Below are positions 6,519-9,377 of a stretch of DNA of 9,377 nucleotides, one piece after another (within the stretch, counting starts at the first letter, position 1; every line of letters starts with the position of its first letter). The translations under genes and the position numbers were made by a program. The DNA is from an uncultured Lachnospiraceae bacterium (lineage in GTDB: Bacteria > Bacillota_A > Clostridia > Lachnospirales > Lachnospiraceae). The stretch lies in NCBI GenBank assembly GCA_947175285.1, contig CAMWMM010000163.1, positions 1-9,377 on the forward strand, read 5' to 3'. The notes under the pieces are model-generated. The model ran no database searches. It worked only from the letters and a program-made list of their open reading frames with translations, and was not told the DNA's origin.

Positions 6519-8126
6519 GTGAAAAGGCATTTGCTTATCACAGCGGGAATTGTTGGAAGCATTGGCATTAGCTGTGTCGGATGCGGCAAGGAACGAGATG
6601 CGGCAATAGAAGAAAGTGCCGTAGAGGCAGCGGCTGTGTCGGATAATGATGTTACAGACAGCAAGGATTTGGCTATTGCACTGTTACTGGGCGAAACCAA
6701 TGATTCTGATGAGGAAACAAATGATTCGGATGAGGGAATAAATGATTCTGATAAGGAAACAGACCAGCCGGATAAGGAAGCAGACCCTGCAGAAAACAGA
6801 ATTACAAAGAATACACAACCTTTACTGGAAGAGTTGTTTTCCTATGAAAAGGGGGAATCCGGTGATTATCTGATGATTACCGGAATAGCGGCAGAGTATC
6901 GGAAAATCTTCTGGAGTCGTATGAAAGAAATTACCGGAAAAGAGGGATATCTGCTAATACCGGGAGATATTAACGGTATACCGGTAGAGGAAATCGGAGA
7001 CAATGCCTTTGCCGGCGAGAAAATAATAAAAAAAGTGGATTTTCCGGATTCGATATGGGGGATTGCGCCCGGCGCTTTTCAGGATACATCTATTGTATAT
7101 TTGGATCTGCCTGACGGATTGAAGCTGATTGGAGAAGATACGTTTGCAAACTGTAATTTAACTTATCTGCGTTTTCCGGATTCGGTTTCGTTCATAGGGG
7201 ACAGAGCTTTTAATGGGAATAAGGAACTTTGGACAGTTTTGATACCTGATGTCTCTGCATACATAGGAGAAGATGCCTTTGCGGACTGTAGCAGCGACTT
7301 CTTATTGTGTTACGGGGATAATCCGCAGGAAAAAGAAAATCATGCTTTAGCATATGCAGAAGAAAACGGAATGGATTCTACAGAAATTTTTCTGTCAGTG
7401 GAGCCTGTTGTCCGCTATCCTGCGCAGCCGCTTGTTTTAGAGCCGGAAGTAAGGAATTTCTTTTACGGAGATTTGGGGGGTTACGAGGATTGGGACGAGG
7501 AACGATGGTGTACATGGGACGAAGATGAGACAGCGCCTAATTTCGGATATTCGGACTGGCAGTGGATAGGGTGTTCCAGTTGGTGCGGCGTGGATTATTT
7601 TACACAGGAAGCGTATGCTTCTTCAACACTATTATCTCAGGACGGGCGATATTCGGTGGATAATATTCTAACTCAGAACAGGGAACTGGCATGGGCAGAA
7701 AATGTGGAAGGAAGCGGGATAGGAGAAAGTATTACATACCGTCAGAGTTGTTCCTGCTATGGAAACAATAACAAATGGGAAGAAATATGGATGACAGGAA
7801 ACAGAGAGCCTGCTATCGATGGTTTTATGCGATATACGGAAATCTGCATCGTTAACGGCTATGCCAGAGATGAAAAGGTGTGGGAGGAAAACGGACGCAT
7901 TAAAGAACTTTTGATGTATGTTGAGAACAGACCTTATGCATATCTGGAACTTGAAGATACGATTTTACCGCAGTACTTTACGCTGCCGGAAGATGATATT
8001 AAGGTGTTAGGAGGAGGCACGATTGAAGTCCGCTTTGAGATTACCGATGTCTATCCGGGAAGTGTTTATGAGGATACCTGCCTTACGGGACTCGTTATGG
8101 AATTCAGCGGAAGATATGCCCACTGA
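6519..8126 (+). CDS. Lipoprotein with BspA-type LRR_5 repeats and C-terminal NADase-type glycan-binding domain
   Basis: A 535-residue predicted surface lipoprotein. KRH is followed by a hydrophobic stretch ending CVGC, with Cys22 the likely lipidated residue; Cys rather than Leu/Val at -3 makes the lipobox atypical. Residues 23-100 are an acidic linker with heptads NDSDEET/NDSDEGI/NDSDKET (59-86). Residues about 143-268 hold BspA/Treponema-type leucine-rich repeats: IGDNAFAG, IAPGAFQD, IGEDTFANC, IGDRAFNGN and IGEDAFADC. Residues 315-360 are rich in Trp and acid, with Cys331, Cys352 and Cys356. Residues about 365-533 match the NADase-type glycan-binding (discoidin-like) pattern: ASSTLLSQDGRYSVDNIL, AWAENVEGSGIGE, ICIVNGYARDEKVWEENGR and a DVYPGSVYEDTCLTGL-type end. 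The GTG start is supported by AAAGGAAG (6502-6509) nine bases upstream, 18 bases after the GH13 stop. It probably binds glycan or peptide ligands at the cell surface; the ligand is unknown. Domain calls are from pattern recognition. Confidence 0.8.
   Translation: MKRHLLITAGIVGSIGISCVGCGKERDAAIEESAVEAAAVSDNDVTDSKDLAIALLLGETNDSDEETNDSDEGINDSDKETDQPDKEADPAENRITKNTQPLLEELFSYEKGESGDYLMITGIAAEYRKIFWSRMKEITGKEGYLLIPGDINGIPVEEIGDNAFAGEKIIKKVDFPDSIWGIAPGAFQDTSIVYLDLPDGLKLIGEDTFANCNLTYLRFPDSVSFIGDRAFNGNKELWTVLIPDVSAYIGEDAFADCSSDFLLCYGDNPQEKENHALAYAEENGMDSTEIFLSVEPVVRYPAQPLVLEPEVRNFFYGDLGGYEDWDEERWCTWDEDETAPNFGYSDWQWIGCSSWCGVDYFTQEAYASSTLLSQDGRYSVDNILTQNRELAWAENVEGSGIGESITYRQSCSCYGNNNKWEEIWMTGNREPAIDGFMRYTEICIVNGYARDEKVWEENGRIKELLMYVENRPYAYLELEDTILPQYFTLPEDDIKVLGGGTIEVRFEITDVYPGSVYEDTCLTGLVMEFSGRYAH
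6693..6776 (+). repeat. Four 21-base tandem repeats encoding acidic heptads in the lipoprotein linker
   Basis: Units start at 6693, 6714, 6735 and 6756, each 21 bases. They encode ETNDSDE, ETNDSDE, GINDSDK and ETDQPDK; a fifth decayed unit (EADPAEN) follows at 6777-6797. The first two units differ at only a few bases, suggesting recent duplication. Because the unit is a multiple of three, copy number change would lengthen or shorten the linker without breaking the frame. Confidence 0.85.
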
Positions 8127-8201
8127 TAAAGGGATATCATGTTGTTAATATGGATGTTTTATCATAATACGAAAGTTTTATAAAAATATGAAAAAGAGTA
8201 G

Positions 8202-8230
8202 TTGACTTTTGCATCATTATCCCTTATCAT
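8202..8230 (+). promoter_or_regulatory. Strong sigma-A promoter of the leader frame and ABC exporter
   Basis: TTGACT (8202-8207), exactly 17 bases, TATCAT (8225-8230). The -35 and -10 each match 5 of 6 consensus bases. Transcription should start near 8237, giving about 63 bases before the 36-codon frame and about 250 bases to the terminator at 8457-8486. The lipoprotein gene ends 75 bases upstream with no convincing terminator of its own. Confidence 0.75.
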
Positions 8231-8283
8231 AGCAATTACGTTATACAGTGTGATTGTGGAAACTGAGAAATAAGAAAATTAGG

Positions 8284-8292
8284 AAAGGAGGT
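8284..8292 (+). promoter_or_regulatory. Near-perfect Shine-Dalgarno of the 36-codon leader frame
   Basis: AAAGGAGGT, with 8 bases between GGAGG and the ATG at 8300, the strongest start signal in the window. GGAGGTAA (8287-8294) is exactly complementary to TTACCTCC (8385-8392) near the end of the same reading frame, so the site could be masked in the untranslated RNA. Confidence 0.8.
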
Positions 8293-8299
8293 AAAAGAT

Positions 8300-8410
8300 A
8301 TGTTTAGAAAGTTTAATTTATTGAATGCAGCTAAAACCCATGCAAATAAGAAATTGCAATACAATAAAGTAACAGGACATGAAATTACCTCCGTATATAG
8401 GAAACATTGA
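8300..8410 (+). CDS. Small basic 36-residue protein, probable regulatory leader peptide
   Basis: ATG at 8300 to TGA at 8408-8410. The peptide begins MFRKFNLLNA and ends ITSVYRKH. It has eight Lys/Arg and one Glu, so it is strongly basic, with no signal peptide or membrane segment. I do not recognise a family. Evidence that it is translated: a dedicated consensus promoter, a near-perfect Shine-Dalgarno at ideal spacing, and a strong terminator 46 bases after its stop. Its position before an ABC exporter gene, with its codons 28-31 complementary both to its own ribosome binding site and to the terminator, points to a leader peptide whose translation is sensed. It contains no run of a single amino acid, so classical amino-acid attenuation is not indicated; ribosome stalling by an antibiotic is one possibility. 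It could instead be a free-standing small protein. Confidence 0.65.
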   Translation: MFRKFNLLNAAKTHANKKLQYNKVTGHEITSVYRKH

Positions 8411-8469
8411 TAAAATCAGAGTATTATGATATCAATGCGATAAGTCTTTTAAGCGACCACGGTAATTTC
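8381..8469 (+). promoter_or_regulatory. Candidate antiterminator pairing (transcription attenuator)
   Basis: GAAATTACC (8381-8389) is an exact nine-base complement of GGTAATTTC (8461-8469), the inner half of the terminator's 5' arm plus its loop. The same segment, shifted by four bases (8385-8392), pairs with the leader Shine-Dalgarno. The pairings are mutually exclusive with each other and with the terminator. In the proposed model, a ribosome completing the leader frame covers 8381-8392 and the terminator forms; a ribosome held up early leaves that segment free to open the terminator. The complementarity is seen in the sequence; the mechanism is inference. Confidence 0.55.
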
Positions 8470-8486
8470 TACCGTGGCCTTTTTTT
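8457..8486 (+). terminator. Strong intrinsic terminator between the leader frame and the ABC exporter
   Basis: CCACGGTA (8457-8464), loop ATTTC, TACCGTGG (8470-8477), then CC and seven T residues (8480-8486). The stem is eight perfect pairs with five G-C pairs. It lies between the promoter at 8202-8230 and the exporter gene, with no other clear promoter after it, so exporter expression should depend on read-through. A small hairpin TGCGC-AAAG-GCGCA follows directly at 8486-8499. Confidence 0.9.
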
Positions 8487-8562
8487 GCGCAAAGGCGCAT
8501 AAGGAGGTTGCTGTTAAGGCTGTTATACGGAGATTGACTGATGAGGGGGCATAACATTTATT

Positions 8563-9377
8563 ATGAAGAAAATTTCAACTTACATATGGGAGAATAAGGT
8601 ATCGTACTTTGTCGCGGTAGCGGCGATTTTGATTGCGGTTACGCTGGATATGATGTCGCCGAGATTGACTAAACTGGTCGTTGACGATGTCATCGTCGGC
8701 GGGAATATGGCAGAATTAAAATACCTTTTACTTGGCTTTTTGGGCATTGGCGTAGGCAGATGCGTATTCCAGTATGTCAAGGAATATACATTTGACAGTA
8801 CGGCGTCCAAAATTACGGCGCAGATGCGTAAGGATTTGTTTGTACATATTCAGTCCTTGAGTGCGGATTTTTTTGACAAAACCAATACCGGTGAATTGAT
8901 GGCGCGTGTGAAAGAGGATGTTGACCATATCTGGGATGCGCTCGGATATGTCGGTATGCTGTTGATTGAGGTAGCCTATCATACAACCATTATTCTCGTA
9001 AGCATGTATATGCTGAACTGGAAGCTGGCGCTGATTCCGACGATATCAATGATTTTCTGTGCGGCGATTGCGCTTATGATGGAGCGGAAGTTAGGAAATG
9101 TTTATGAGGAAATCAGTGAGGAAAATGCGGTTTTAAATACGGTGGCGGAAGAAAATCTTGCCGGTGTGAGAACGGTTAAGGCATTTGCCAGAGAAAAATT
9201 TGAAATTAAAAAATTCTTATCGCATAACCAGAGGTACTATGAACTGAATATGAAGCAGTCCAAAGTTTTTGTGAAATTTTATCCGTATTTTTCCGTTATT
9301 TCTAAGTTGCTGCCATTATTGACTATATTGGTCGGCGGAAAGTTTGTTATCGGAAAAGAGATGACATTAGGTGAAAT
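8563..9377 (+). CDS. ABC exporter, membrane domain (5' part, cut by window end)
   Basis: The first 271 residues of a type I ABC exporter (MsbA/BmrA/BmrC-like); the frame is open to the window end, so the last helix and the nucleotide-binding domain lie outside. Hydrophobic segments at about 13-32, 52-72, 127-150, 155-172 and 236-264 fit TM1-TM5. Family features are SPRLTKLVVDDVIVGG after TM1, LSADFFDKTNTGELMARVKEDVDHIWD (about 99-125), and EENLAGVRTVKAFAREKFEIKKF (196-218), the usual coupling-helix region. The ATG at 8563 is the first conventional in-frame start after a TGA at 8542-8544. GAGGGGG (8543-8549) precedes it at a rather long 13 bases. It is preceded by the attenuator-like leader, which suggests induced expression. 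Substrate is unknown; many Firmicute homologues work as heterodimers with a partner encoded next door. Confidence 0.93.
   Translation, partial: MKKISTYIWENKVSYFVAVAAILIAVTLDMMSPRLTKLVVDDVIVGGNMAELKYLLLGFLGIGVGRCVFQYVKEYTFDSTASKITAQMRKDLFVHIQSLSADFFDKTNTGELMARVKEDVDHIWDALGYVGMLLIEVAYHTTIILVSMYMLNWKLALIPTISMIFCAAIALMMERKLGNVYEEISEENAVLNTVAEENLAGVRTVKAFAREKFEIKKFLSHNQRYYELNMKQSKVFVKFYPYFSVISKLLPLLTILVGGKFVIGKEMTLGE

Noticed and set aside
5820..6530. 236-codon minus-strand frame opposite the GH13 gene
   Set aside because: It is antisense to an intact GH13 gene with all catalytic motifs, and its translation has no family pattern.
8124..8164. Possible terminator after the lipoprotein gene (TGATAAA facing TTTATCA)
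   Set aside because: A seven-pair A/T-rich stem with a 27-base loop and no T-tract; not a credible intrinsic terminator.
8237..8486. T-box or known metabolite riboswitch in the exporter leader
   Set aside because: I see no T-box sequence, specifier loop, or conserved core of a common riboswitch; a translated leader frame explains the layout better.
8541..8597. 18-codon frame starting at ATG 8541, overlapping the exporter start
   Set aside because: No properly spaced ribosome binding site precedes it, and it overlaps the well-supported exporter frame.

Overview
The window looks like a chromosomal segment of a low-to-moderate GC Firmicute, most likely a gut Lachnospiraceae-type Clostridium relative. 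The reasons are the AGGAGG-type ribosome binding sites, TTGACA/TATAAT-type promoters, a BspA-type leucine-rich lipoprotein with an NADase-type glycan-binding domain, and a Cas4/RecB-like nuclease fused to an XPD/DinG-type helicase. The taxonomic call is inference from gene style, since no rRNA or marker gene is present. There is no sign of phage, IS element, CRISPR, tRNA or rRNA.

Layout. (1) 12-2438 (+) encodes a nuclease-helicase fusion of the DinG/Rad3 class. (2) 2433-3284 (-) encodes endonuclease IV (nfo). The two genes converge and overlap by six bases, each stop codon lying inside or next to the other. (3) 3285-3663 is a divergent intergenic region. It holds a good nfo promoter with a long inverted repeat on its start site, two perfect DnaA boxes plus degenerate ones in the same orientation, and a strong extended -10 promoter for the rightward genes. 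(4) 3664-8126 (+) holds three genes: a polytopic GT-C-like glycosyltransferase, a cytoplasmic GH13 alpha-glucan hydrolase, and a lipoprotein with LRR_5 repeats and a C-terminal glycan-binding domain. The last two are 18 bases apart and probably co-transcribed. (5) 8127-8562 is a regulatory leader: a consensus promoter, a 36-codon reading frame with a near-perfect Shine-Dalgarno, and a strong intrinsic terminator. (6) 8563 to the window end (+) is the membrane half of an ABC exporter, cut by the window edge.

The most interesting element is the leader in front of the ABC exporter. A 12-base segment near the end of the small reading frame can pair either with that frame's own ribosome binding site or with the 5' arm and loop of the terminator. 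This is the arrangement expected of a translation-sensed transcription attenuator, comparable in logic to bmrB-bmrCD of Bacillus subtilis. The DnaA-box cluster and the palindrome in front of the repair gene nfo are the second point of interest.

Functionally the left half is DNA repair (helicase/nuclease and AP endonuclease). The middle is glycan handling at and inside the envelope. The right end is a regulated exporter. The joint role of the three middle genes is not established by the sequence.
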